From the NCBI RefSeq assembly GCF_008801815.1, contig NZ_VZOX01000019.1: a stretch of DNA of 64,000 nt; one strand, given 5' to 3'. The translations under genes were made by a program, and so were the position numbers. The stretch comes from Edwardsiella anguillarum. GTDB taxonomy: Bacteria > Pseudomonadota > Gammaproteobacteria > Enterobacterales > Enterobacteriaceae. Below, piece after piece: positions 36,606 to 44,351 of this stretch; position 1 is the first letter of the stretch, and the number at the start of each line of letters is the position of its first letter. A model generated the notes under the pieces. It made no database searches and was not told the DNA's origin. It saw nothing but the letters and a program-made list of their open reading frames with translations.

Positions 36606-37284
36606 AATTAATATATTAATCGTCGAGGATGAAACGCCGCTGGCTGAGATGCACGCGGAGTTTATCCGCAATCATCCCTGCTGTGGTCAGCTGTGGTTGG
36701 CCGGCAATCTGGCTCAGGCCCGGGCGATGATTAAAAGTTTTCACCCGGATTTGGTGCTGTTGGATAACTATTTGCCGGACGGCGTCGGAGTACATCTGCT
36801 GCATGAACTGACCCAGCAGCGCTATCCGGGCGGCGTAGTGCTGACCACCGCCGCCAGCGATATGGACACCGTCTCAGAGGCGGTTCGCAGCGGCGCCTTT
36901 GACTACCTGATCAAACCCATCGCCTACGAGCGTCTGGGGCAGACGCTGGATCGCTATCAGCAGCGCAATAGCATGCTCAGCGGACATCAGAATGCCAGCC
37001 AGCGTCAGATAGACAGCATGTATAACGCCTATGCGCGCGGGGATAGCAAAGAGGATCTGCCGGTCGGCATTGATGCCCTGACGCTGGAGAAGGTGCAGGG
37101 GCTGTTTGTGGACGATACGGTACGCCATACCGCCGAAAGCGTGGCGCAGAGCCTGCTGCTGAGCCGTACGACGGCGCGGCGCTATCTGGAGTTCTGTGCG
37201 GCGCGTCAGCAGATCGTCGCCGAAATTGTCTATGGCAAGGTGGGGCGCCCGCAGCGTATTTACCGGGCGCAGGGGAAAAGCTGA
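36598..37284 (+). CDS. citB: Citrate response regulator CitB (DpiA)
   Basis: Response regulator partner of CitA. 228 aa from the ATG at 36598; a GTG at 36592 would add two residues. The receiver domain has the acidic pair in VEDE, phospho-acceptor Asp in LLDNYLPDG (about 56), Thr in TTAAS and Lys in LIKPIAYERL. The C-terminal HTH (TAESVAQSLLLSRTTARRYLEFCA) ends VGRPQRIYRAQG. It overlaps the end of citA, so the two are translated together. Expected to activate citC and its own operon. Confidence 0.95.
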   Translation: MNKINILIVEDETPLAEMHAEFIRNHPCCGQLWLAGNLAQARAMIKSFHPDLVLLDNYLPDGVGVHLLHELTQQRYPGGVVLTTAASDMDTVSEAVRSGAFDYLIKPIAYERLGQTLDRYQQRNSMLSGHQNASQRQIDSMYNAYARGDSKEDLPVGIDALTLEKVQGLFVDDTVRHTAESVAQSLLLSRTTARRYLEFCAARQQIVAEIVYGKVGRPQRIYRAQGKS

Positions 37285-37359
37285 GCACCGTCTGACCGCG
37301 ACGGAAAGCACGCCGCGGCCGGTGTTTTGTGTATTTCACGGTTTTAAATTATCCGCTAC

Positions 37360-37375
37360 CTGTATATACTCACAG
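37360..37375. promoter_or_regulatory. LexA box 1
   Basis: CTGTATATACTCACAG fits the SOS box CTGT-N8-ACAG. It lies 30 bp before the lexA start and overlaps the expected promoter. Confidence 0.9.
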
Positions 37376-37380
37376 CAAAA

Positions 37381-37396
37381 CTGTATAAACGAACAG
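37381..37396. promoter_or_regulatory. LexA box 2
   Basis: CTGTATAAACGAACAG, a second SOS box centred 21 bp (two helical turns) after the first, as in the autoregulated E. coli lexA promoter. Confidence 0.9.
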
Positions 37397-37404
37397 GGGG
37401 CGGA

Positions 37405-38013
37405 ATGAAAGCACTTACGGCCAGGCAGCAGCAGGTCTACGATCTGATTCGCGATCATATCGAACAAACCGGCATGCCGCCGACGCGTGCCGAGATTGCC
37501 CAGCGCCTCGGTTTCCGTTCACCCAACGCCGCCGAGGAGCACCTGAAGGCGCTGCAGCGCAAGGGGGTGATCGAGATTGTCTCCGGTGCGTCGCGCGGTA
37601 TCCGCCTGTTGATGGAAGATGAGACGGGGCTGCCGCTGATTGGCCAGGTGGCCGCCGGTGAGCCGCTGCTGGCGCAGCAGCATATCGAAGGGTTTTACCA
37701 GGTCGATCCGTCGCTGTTTAAGCCCAGCGCCGACTTCCTGCTGCGGGTCAACGGCATGTCGATGCGCGATATCGGTATTCTGGACGGCGACCTGCTGGCG
37801 GTGCACAAGACCCAGGATGTCCGCAACGGTCAGGTAGTCGTTGCGCGCATTGAGGATGAAGTGACCGTTAAACGACTTAAAAAACAAGGGAATATGGTAC
37901 AGCTTCTGCCAGAAAACAGCGACTTCCAGCCTATCGTGGTCGATCTGCGCGAGCAGAACTTCACCATCGAGGGGCTGGCCGTCGGCGTGATCCGCAACGG
38001 TGACTGGATCTAG
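37405..38013 (+). CDS. lexA: SOS repressor LexA
   Basis: LexA represses SOS genes and self-cleaves with RecA-ssDNA. 202 aa, identical length to E. coli. The winged-helix domain is at 1-70 (PPTRAEIAQRLGFRSPNAAEEHL). The cleavage site Ala84-Gly85 is present in QVAAGEPLL, with catalytic Ser119 (NGMSM) and Lys156 (DEVTVKRL). GGGGG precedes the ATG. Two LexA boxes upstream give autoregulation. Followed by dinF. Confidence 0.98.
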   Translation: MKALTARQQQVYDLIRDHIEQTGMPPTRAEIAQRLGFRSPNAAEEHLKALQRKGVIEIVSGASRGIRLLMEDETGLPLIGQVAAGEPLLAQQHIEGFYQVDPSLFKPSADFLLRVNGMSMRDIGILDGDLLAVHKTQDVRNGQVVVARIEDEVTVKRLKKQGNMVQLLPENSDFQPIVVDLREQNFTIEGLAVGVIRNGDWI

Positions 38014-38078
38014 GCTGTATCCCGCTCCGGGGCGTAGCGCCTCTGCGCCGCCAGGCCCGCGCGTTACCCCGGCCCCCA

Positions 38079-38113
38079 CCCCGCGATCCTTCGGCTCGCG
38101 GGGTCTTTTTTTT
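38079..38113 (+). terminator. Terminator between lexA and dinF
   Basis: CCCCGCGA-tccttcggc-TCGCGGGG followed by TC and a run of nine T. It should end much of the lexA transcript, so dinF is probably expressed by read-through or from its own promoter. Confidence 0.88.
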
Positions 38114-38166
38114 GCGGCCTTCGTGCGCCGCACCGGCGCGATCCGACCAAACGAGGGAACGATGTG

Positions 38167-39498
38167 ATGCGAGGCGTTTTCCAGGAAGACAAGGCGCTGT
38201 GGCGCCTGGCGCTGCCGATGATTCTGTCGAATGTTTCCGTTCCCTTGCTGGGCGTGGTCGACACGGCGGTGATCGGTCATTTGGACTCGCCGGTTTATCT
38301 GGGCGGCGTGGCGGTGGGCAGCATGGCCACCACCTTTTTGTTTATGCTGCTGCTGTTTTTGCGCATGAGTACCACCGGGCTGTGTGCCCAGGCGTTCGGC
38401 GCCGCCGATCGCCCGGCGCTGGCGCGGGCGTTGGTGCAGCCGCTGATCATGGCCCTGCTGGCCGGGGCGGGCATCATCCTGCTGCGCCAGCCGCTGAGCG
38501 CGCTGATGCTGCAGATCGTCGGCGCCGAGGCCGCGATACAGACGCAGGCGCAGCTGTTTATGCATATCCGCTGGCTGAGCGCGCCGGCGACCCTGGCCAA
38601 CCTGGTGATTCTGGGCTGGCTGCTGGGGGTGCAGTACGCCCGGGCGCCGGTGCTGCTGCTGATCGTCGGTAACGCGGTGAATATCGCGCTGGATCTGTGG
38701 CTGGTGGTGGGACTGGGCTGGAAGGTGGCCGGCGCCGCCTGGGCTACGGTGATCGCCGACTATGTCACGCTGCTGATGGGGGGGGCGCTGCTGCTGCATG
38801 TGATGCGTCTGCGCGGGCTGCGCCGGGCGCATTTCCGACACGCCTGGCGCGGTAACCTGCACCGCCTGTTGGCACTGAACCGCGATATCATGCTGCGCTC
38901 CCTGCTGCTGCAGCTGTGCTTTGCCTCGCTGACGGTGATCGGCGCGCGGCTGGGGGCCGACGTCGTGGCCGTCAATGCGGTGCTGATGAATCTGCTGACC
39001 TTTACCGCCTATGCGCTGGATGGCTTCGCCTATGCCGTCGAGGCTTACTCCGGCCAGGCCTTTGGCGCCCGCGATGGCTCGGCGCTGCGCCGGGTATGGC
39101 ACGCCGCCTGCCGTCAGGCGGGGGCGGTAGCGCTGCTGTTTGCGCTGGCCTACGGCTTGTTTGGGCGCGCTATTGTCAATCTGTTGACCTCGTTGCCGCA
39201 GGTACAGACCCTGGCGCTCGACTATCTGCCTTGGCAGGCCGTGCTGCCGCTGCTGGGGGTATGGTGCTACCTGTTGGACGGCATGTTTATCGGTGCGACG
39301 CGCGGGGCCGATATGCGTAACAGTATGGCGGTAGCGGCCCTGGGATACGGCATAACGCTGCTGAGCATACCGTGGCTGGGTAACCATGGTCTGTGGCTGG
39401 CGCTGGCGGTATTTTTGACGCTGCGCGGCCTGTCCCTGTGGCTGATCTGGCGCCGCCGCTGGCGCACGCAGCGCTGGTTCCCCGCAGGGGCGGCGTAG
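38167..39498 (+). CDS. dinF: MATE-family efflux protein DinF
   Basis: Multidrug and toxin extrusion transporter of the inner membrane, SOS-linked through lexA. 443 aa from the ATG at 38167 (GTG at 38164 also possible; GAGGG lies upstream). Twelve membrane segments are expected. Family blocks: VPLLGVVDTAVIGHLDSPVYLGGVAVG, LLGWLLGVQYARAP, LNRDIMLRSLLLQLCF, YALDGFAYAVEAYSGQAFGARDG and LDGMFIGATRGADMRNSM. It converges on zur; the yjbJ gene that follows it in E. coli is absent. Confidence 0.95.
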   Translation: MRGVFQEDKALWRLALPMILSNVSVPLLGVVDTAVIGHLDSPVYLGGVAVGSMATTFLFMLLLFLRMSTTGLCAQAFGAADRPALARALVQPLIMALLAGAGIILLRQPLSALMLQIVGAEAAIQTQAQLFMHIRWLSAPATLANLVILGWLLGVQYARAPVLLLIVGNAVNIALDLWLVVGLGWKVAGAAWATVIADYVTLLMGGALLLHVMRLRGLRRAHFRHAWRGNLHRLLALNRDIMLRSLLLQLCFASLTVIGARLGADVVAVNAVLMNLLTFTAYALDGFAYAVEAYSGQAFGARDGSALRRVWHAACRQAGAVALLFALAYGLFGRAIVNLLTSLPQVQTLALDYLPWQAVLPLLGVWCYLLDGMFIGATRGADMRNSMAVAALGYGITLLSIPWLGNHGLWLALAVFLTLRGLSLWLIWRRRWRTQRWFPAGAA

Positions 39499-39516
39499 TC
39501 CGCCGCCGCGATGGCG

Positions 39517-39990
39517 CTAGCGGGCCGGCGTTTCGCCGCCGGGCGCCTGGGCGCAGGCGTGGCACAGGCCATGGGCCTCGATGACGCTGTGCTGCAGGGT
39601 AAAACCGGCCTGCTGCGCCAGCGTCTCCAGCTGCTGCTGCAGGAGGTCGGCCGAACGCTCATGAACCTGGCCGCAGCGGTGGCAGATAAACAGCGCGGAG
39701 GTGTGACACGGCTCATCGAGGTGGTGGCACATCACATAGCTGTTGGTCGATTCGACCTTGTGGATAAACCCCTGCTCCAGCAGGAAATCAAGCGCCCGAT
39801 AGATGGTCGGGGGCTTGGCCTGGGGTTCGGATACCCGTAGTAAATCCAGCAGATCGTAGGCGCTGATGGCGCCCTGCTGAGCGGCCATCAGGCGCAGCAC
39901 CTCCATCCTCTGGGGCGTCAGGCGGACATTGCGCTGCCGACAGATCTGTTCTGCCTGGGCCAGCAGTCGCTGCAAAGTGGGGGTGGTCAT
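39517..39990 (-). CDS. zur: Zinc uptake regulator Zur
   Basis: Fur-family repressor of zinc uptake genes. 157 aa from the ATG at 39990; a longer open frame to 40107 has no conservation. Winged helix with NVRLTPQRMEVLRLM and AKPPTIYRALDFLLEQGFIHKVES. Zn-site residues are present: CHHLDEPCHTSALFICHRCGQVHE and HGLCHACA with paired Cys. The product is shorter than E. coli Zur (171 aa), mainly at the C-terminus after CHACAQ. Confidence 0.95.
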   Translation of the reverse strand: MTTPTLQRLLAQAEQICRQRNVRLTPQRMEVLRLMAAQQGAISAYDLLDLLRVSEPQAKPPTIYRALDFLLEQGFIHKVESTNSYVMCHHLDEPCHTSALFICHRCGQVHERSADLLQQQLETLAQQAGFTLQHSVIEAHGLCHACAQAPGGETPAR

Positions 39991-40433
39991 GGTCGCGGTT
40001 CCCTGCCAATAGTGTGATGCCATTTTACCACAGTTAGCACGATGCCCCGAAGCGCATCGCGGCCGCTTCGGCGTTGCTCCGTTGTTTAAACCTTGTTGTT
40101 TTATCATCTGAAATACATATCGACGGCAGACGCTGACGTACGGAGCGGGTAATTTAGCCCTGCGCCGCTCACCGTTGGCGATGGATCGGGCAGCGACGCG
40201 GACGCGTCCATTCGGTAATTACACTGGTGATATATCTCTAGCTGAGATAATAAAAGCAATTAATATTTAAAAGTAATAATAATTCTCCGGACCGTAGAAA
40301 TAAAAAACATAAACAACAAAAAATATATCATGCCGCGTTTTTATAAAAAAAACTTTTATATCAACGCCGTCGCAGTGACACTGCGTAAAACTGAGCGCGC
40401 GCGATATCGGACTCAGGGAAGGGTAAAGTAGAC
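39991..40433. other. AT-rich spacer between zur and an unknown regulator gene
   Basis: 443 bp. The zur-proximal part is GC-rich; from about 40210 to 40360 it becomes strongly AT-rich (runs of A and T such as TATAAAAAAAACTTTTATA), a composition typical of H-NS-bound promoters. No ORF or RNA was recognised. Confidence 0.5.
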
Positions 40434-41105
40434 ATGGATCTTATTTTAGCGATCGAACACTGGCCGCTGCGTCAGGCGATAGTGGCGCTGTACCGGCGGC
40501 AGTTCACCATTATTTCGCTGCCGGACGCGGTTCCGTTTTCGCCCCGCACACTCAGCGCGCTGCATCGAACCGGCAGCCTGCTGGTCACGGATCGGCAGCG
40601 TAATCATTTGCTGCAGACCGTGGAGAGGGTGCGCCGTCATAGTCTGATTCCGGTGATCATCATTAATCGGCGGGAGAGCTACCTGACTCAGCTGATTGCC
40701 CGTTTTTTTAACGGTGCTCACGCGCTGAGCTATGACGCGTTTTACCACCATATTCAGCGGCGGACGTTTCATCCGTTGGATCTCTATTTTCTGCCCTATT
40801 CGCGTGGCGCGCCGGACGCTTGCTGGGGCGCGGGCGAGACGGTGTACGCTCGGCTAAATGCCTTTGGCCTGATGACGCTCTATCAGCGCGGGGTGACCCT
40901 GCGCGAAGCCGCGGTGCTGGTCAGTCTCTCTTTCCATAACAGTACGGCCATGACCGCTCGCCTACTGGGGATCCATGAGCAGGCGGTGGTACACTGCAAG
41001 CGGATGCTAGGAAATAAGCTGGGGCTGGACCATAACCGGCCCGATTTTATCAGCCACATTTTCCTCTCTTCGGGCGTGCGGTCGGGGCCGTGTGAGATGG
41101 AGTAG
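40434..41105 (+). CDS. Uncharacterised regulator with a degenerate LuxR-type HTH
   Basis: A 223-aa protein I cannot name. Residues about 153-198 (VTLREAAVLVSLSFHNSTAM, then ARLLGIHEQAVVHCKR and NKLGL) follow the spacing of LuxR/FixJ-type DNA-binding domains: start helix, scaffold helix, recognition helix, then K-LGL. The N-terminal 110 residues alternate strand- and helix-like stretches (LLVTDRQR, LIPVIIINRR) like a receiver or RcsA/EcpR-type pseudo-receiver, but I see no phospho-acceptor Asp in the usual setting. It stands alone between zur and dusA, downstream of an AT-rich promoter. AGGG precedes the ATG. Function unknown. Confidence 0.65.
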   Translation: MDLILAIEHWPLRQAIVALYRRQFTIISLPDAVPFSPRTLSALHRTGSLLVTDRQRNHLLQTVERVRRHSLIPVIIINRRESYLTQLIARFFNGAHALSYDAFYHHIQRRTFHPLDLYFLPYSRGAPDACWGAGETVYARLNAFGLMTLYQRGVTLREAAVLVSLSFHNSTAMTARLLGIHEQAVVHCKRMLGNKLGLDHNRPDFISHIFLSSGVRSGPCEME

Positions 41106-41141
41106 GGTGTGGCGCAGGGGCGCGGGCCCGATGTGCGCTTT

Positions 41142-41168
41142 TTGCACGCAGGGCTGGTATGCTAGAAT
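41142..41168 (+). promoter_or_regulatory. Candidate sigma-70 promoter of dusA
   Basis: TTGCAC (41142) and TAGAAT (41163) with a 15-bp spacer and a TGC extended -10 element. The spacing is short, so the match is moderate. Confidence 0.4.
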
Positions 41169-41205
41169 CGCCGCCCCGCGCGCTACCCGGCGCGCCGGTG
41201 GGTAA

Positions 41206-42282
41206 ATGAGGCACATCTATCATATGGGATACGGCGAACAAGCAATGACTCAGGCAGCACATATTGAACAAGCGACGGGTGCCCGCGGGCGGGATCAGGC
41301 GGGCGCATTTCCCTCACAGCGGTTCTCCATCGCCCCGATGCTGGATTGGACCGATCGCCATTGCCGCTATTTTCACCGCTTGCTGAGCCGTCAAGCCCTG
41401 CTGTATACCGAAATGGTGACCACCGGCGCGATTATCCACGGTAAGGGTGACTATCTGGCCTACAGCGAAGAGGAGCACCCGCTGGCGCTGCAGCTGGGCG
41501 GCAGCAACCCGATCGATCTGGCCCACTGCGCCCGGCTTGCCGAAGCGCGCGGCTACGATGAGATCAACCTGAACGTGGGCTGTCCGTCGGATCGGGTGCA
41601 AAACGGCCGCTTTGGCGCCTGCCTGATGGGTGAGGCGCAGCTGGTGGCCGACTGTGTGAAGGCGATGCGCGATGTCGTTTCAATCCCGGTGACCGTGAAG
41701 ACCCGCATCGGTATCGATGAGCAGGATAGCTACCCGTTTCTGTGCGACTTTATCGGTACCGTTGCCGGACAGGGGGAGTGTGACACCTTTATCGTCCATG
41801 CGCGCAAGGCGTGGCTGTCGGGGCTGAGTCCCAAGGAGAATCGTGAGGTGCCGCCGCTGGACTATCCGCGGGTGTATCGCCTCAAGCAGGATTTTCCGCA
41901 GTTGACTATCGCCCTTAACGGCGGCGTAAAGTGTCTGGATGAGGCACAGACGCATCTACAGCATGTCGACGGGGTAATGATGGGGCGCGAGGCCTACCAT
42001 AATCCGGGCATCCTGGCCCTGGTCGATCGCCAGCTGTTCGATACCGACGCGGCAGTGCCGCGCAGCGTGGCGGTGGTGCGGGCGCTCTACCCCTATATCG
42101 AGCGGGAGCTGGCGCAGGGGACCTACCTGGGCCATATCACACGCCATATTCTGGGGCTCTTTCAGGGGATCCCCGGCGCGCGCCAGTGGCGCCGCCACCT
42201 GAGTGAGAACGCCCATCGCCCGGGCGCCGGTGTTGACGTCGTGGAGCAGGCGCTGCGCTTCGTGGAGCGCCGCGCTGAGTAA
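41206..42282 (+). CDS. dusA: tRNA-dihydrouridine(20/20a) synthase DusA
   Basis: Flavoenzyme that reduces U20/U20a of tRNA. Up to 358 aa from the ATG at 41206; in-frame ATGs at 41224 and 41245 are also plausible starts because conservation begins only at FSIAPMLDWTDRHCRYF. Seen: TEMVTTGAIIHG, INLNVGCPSDRVQNG, the catalytic Cys in FGACLMG, FIVHARKAWLSGLSPKENRE and the FMN-phosphate loop ALNGGVK...GVMMGREAYHNP. Followed by pspG as in E. coli. Confidence 0.95.
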   Translation: MRHIYHMGYGEQAMTQAAHIEQATGARGRDQAGAFPSQRFSIAPMLDWTDRHCRYFHRLLSRQALLYTEMVTTGAIIHGKGDYLAYSEEEHPLALQLGGSNPIDLAHCARLAEARGYDEINLNVGCPSDRVQNGRFGACLMGEAQLVADCVKAMRDVVSIPVTVKTRIGIDEQDSYPFLCDFIGTVAGQGECDTFIVHARKAWLSGLSPKENREVPPLDYPRVYRLKQDFPQLTIALNGGVKCLDEAQTHLQHVDGVMMGREAYHNPGILALVDRQLFDTDAAVPRSVAVVRALYPYIERELAQGTYLGHITRHILGLFQGIPGARQWRRHLSENAHRPGAGVDVVEQALRFVERRAE

Positions 42283-42384
42283 TTTGACCAACAGTTGGTT
42301 ATTTTCATTACACTCTATCCCCCTCTGCCAGCGCAGTGTCGCTGGCATTTTTATTGAATCAATGGGTTAGCGTTGTTTTAAACA

Positions 42385-42401
42385 TTGGCATGGATTTTGG
42401 A
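42385..42401 (+). promoter_or_regulatory. Candidate sigma-54 promoter of pspG
   Basis: TTGGCATG-GATT-TTGGA closely matches the sigma-54 consensus YTGGCACG-N4-TTGCW, with the -24 GG intact, correct spacing, and GG instead of GC at -12. pspG is sigma-54/PspF-dependent in E. coli, which agrees. Confidence 0.72.
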
Positions 42402-42445
42402 TATTCTCGGAGAGACCGTCGTCGTGACGGAATGGAGAGAAGTCG

Positions 42446-42664
42446 ATGCTGGAAGTGATGTTTGTCTTGGCTTTTTTTATGGCGCTGCTGCTGACCGGCA
42501 TATCGCTGCTGGGGGTGATCGCCGCGCTGGCCGTCGCGGCGCTGCTGTTGGTATTTGGCGGGCTGTTTGTGCTGGTCATCAAGCTGCTGCCGTGGCTGGC
42601 CTTGGCGATCGTGGTGGTCTGGCTGTACCGCGCGCTGCGAAAACCCCAGCCGCACCGCTATTAG
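42446..42664 (+). CDS. pspG: Phage shock protein G
   Basis: Small inner-membrane member of the Psp envelope-stress regulon. 72 aa with two hydrophobic segments (about 3-24 and 29-62) separated by GG, and a basic C-terminus (RALRKPQPHRY). AGAGAAG precedes the ATG. E. coli PspG is 80 aa with the same SLLGVIAAL and IKLLPWL blocks. The sigma-54-like promoter is about 45 bp upstream. Located between dusA and dnaB; the E. coli order has other genes nearby but the same partners. Confidence 0.88.
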   Translation: MLEVMFVLAFFMALLLTGISLLGVIAALAVAALLLVFGGLFVLVIKLLPWLALAIVVVWLYRALRKPQPHRY

Positions 42665-42830
42665 GCGAGGCGCTCCCCCGTGCTGCCGCGGCGCTGCGGC
42701 ACGCATGGAGAGGGCCGCGCGCCTTTCCCCCCGCTTACCGTGAACGCCTATGACTTATCCATGCGCCGGGCGCCGGCATTGGTTATACTGTCGCGCGTCA
42801 CAGGCTCACAACAGGTAAAGCATTTCCACT

Positions 42831-44243
42831 ATGGCAGGAAACAATCCCGGCAGTAAATCCCGCGAGGCACCCCGCGATCGCCAGATGGAGGGGCTTAAGC
42901 TGCCCCCGCACTCTCTGGAGGCTGAACAGTCCGTTCTCGGCGGTCTGATGCTGGATAACGAACGCTGGGATCATGTGGCTGAACGGGTGGTCTCCAATGA
43001 CTTTTACAGTCGCCCCCATCGTCTGATCTTCGGCGAGATGCAGCGCCTGCTGGAGCAGGGTCGCCCAATCGATCTGATCACCCTATCGGAGTCGTTGGAG
43101 CAGCAGGGACACCTGGATAACGTCGGCGGCTTCGCCTATCTGGCCGAGTTGTCCAAGAATACCCCCAGTGCCGCCAACATTAACGCCTACGCTGATATCG
43201 TACGTGAGCGCGCGGTGGTGCGGGAGATGATCGCGGTCGCCAATGAGATCGCCGACGCCGGCTACGATCCGCAGGGGCGCAGCAGCGAAGACCTGCTGGA
43301 TCTGGCGGAGTCCCGAGTGTTTCAGATCGCAGAAAACCGCGCCAGCAAAGATGAGGGGCCGAAGAGCATCGACCGGATCCTGGAAGATACGGTGTCGCGC
43401 ATTGAGCAGCTGTACCAGCGGCCCCACGACGGGGTGACAGGGGTATCGACCGGCTATCAGGATCTGGACAAAAAGACCGCCGGGCTGCAGAAGTCTGATT
43501 TAATCATCGTGGCGGCGCGCCCGTCGATGGGTAAGACCACCTTCGCGATGAACCTGTGTGAAAATGCGGCGATGACCCAGGAAAAGCCGGTGCTGATCTT
43601 CAGCCTGGAGATGCCCGGTGAACAGATTATGATGCGTATGCTGGCGTCGCTCTCCCGCGTCGATCAGACCCGTATCCGTACCGGACAGCTGGACGATGAG
43701 GACTGGGCGCGGATCTCCAGCACCATGGGGCTGCTGCTGGAGAAGCGCAATATGTATATTGACGACTCCTCTGGCCTGACCCCGACGGAGGTACGTTCGC
43801 GTGCGCGGCGCATCTTCCGCGAACATGATGGCTTAAGCCTGATCATGATCGACTACCTGCAGCTGATGCGGGTGCCGTCGTTGTCGGATAACCGCACGCT
43901 GGAGATCGCCGAGATCTCCCGTTCGCTCAAGGCGTTGGCCAAAGAACTGCAGGTGCCGGTGGTGGCTCTGTCGCAGCTGAACCGTTCATTGGAGCAGCGC
44001 GCCGATAAGCGCCCGGTCAACTCTGACCTGCGCGAGTCCGGCTCGATCGAACAGGACGCCGACCTGATCATGTTCATCTATCGTGATGAGGTCTATCACG
44101 AAAACAGCGATCTGAAGGGCATCGCCGAGATCATCCTTGGCAAGCAGCGTAACGGCCCCATCGGGACGGTGCGCCTGACCTTTAACGGCCAGTGGTCGCG
44201 CTTTGATAACTACGCGGGCCCGGCCTATAACGATGAAGATTAA
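42831..44243 (+). CDS. dnaB: Replicative DNA helicase DnaB
   Basis: Hexameric 5'-3' helicase at the replication fork. 470 aa (E. coli 471). N-terminal primase-interacting domain (PHSLEAEQSVLGGLMLDNERWD), linker, then the RecA-like domain with Walker A ARPSMGKTT (about 230), Walker B-type LIMIDYLQLM, and the Arg-finger region DLRESGSIEQDADLIMFIYRDEVY. No intein is present at the P-loop or other common insertion sites. A TATACT -10 element lies at 42784. Followed by alr as in E. coli. Confidence 0.98.
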   Translation: MAGNNPGSKSREAPRDRQMEGLKLPPHSLEAEQSVLGGLMLDNERWDHVAERVVSNDFYSRPHRLIFGEMQRLLEQGRPIDLITLSESLEQQGHLDNVGGFAYLAELSKNTPSAANINAYADIVRERAVVREMIAVANEIADAGYDPQGRSSEDLLDLAESRVFQIAENRASKDEGPKSIDRILEDTVSRIEQLYQRPHDGVTGVSTGYQDLDKKTAGLQKSDLIIVAARPSMGKTTFAMNLCENAAMTQEKPVLIFSLEMPGEQIMMRMLASLSRVDQTRIRTGQLDDEDWARISSTMGLLLEKRNMYIDDSSGLTPTEVRSRARRIFREHDGLSLIMIDYLQLMRVPSLSDNRTLEIAEISRSLKALAKELQVPVVALSQLNRSLEQRADKRPVNSDLRESGSIEQDADLIMFIYRDEVYHENSDLKGIAEIILGKQRNGPIGTVRLTFNGQWSRFDNYAGPAYNDED

Positions 44244-44351
44244 GCGCCCGATGCGGATCGCGTCTCTGCCTGTGGGACAATTTCATGAGCCGGGCGCCGC
44301 GCGCCCGACCCGATATCCAACCAAGCTCATTAATGGAACCAAGGAAGCAAC

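Noticed and set aside
37605..38013. A plasmid- or phage-type repressor instead of LexA
   Set aside because: Length, cleavage site, catalytic Ser119/Lys156, two SOS boxes and the dinF neighbour all identify chromosomal lexA.
37519..39387. A 622-codon minus-strand open frame spanning lexA and dinF
   Set aside because: The translation is Gln/His/Arg-rich low-complexity sequence without domains, lies opposite two well-conserved genes and crosses a terminator. It is a shadow frame of GC-rich coding DNA.
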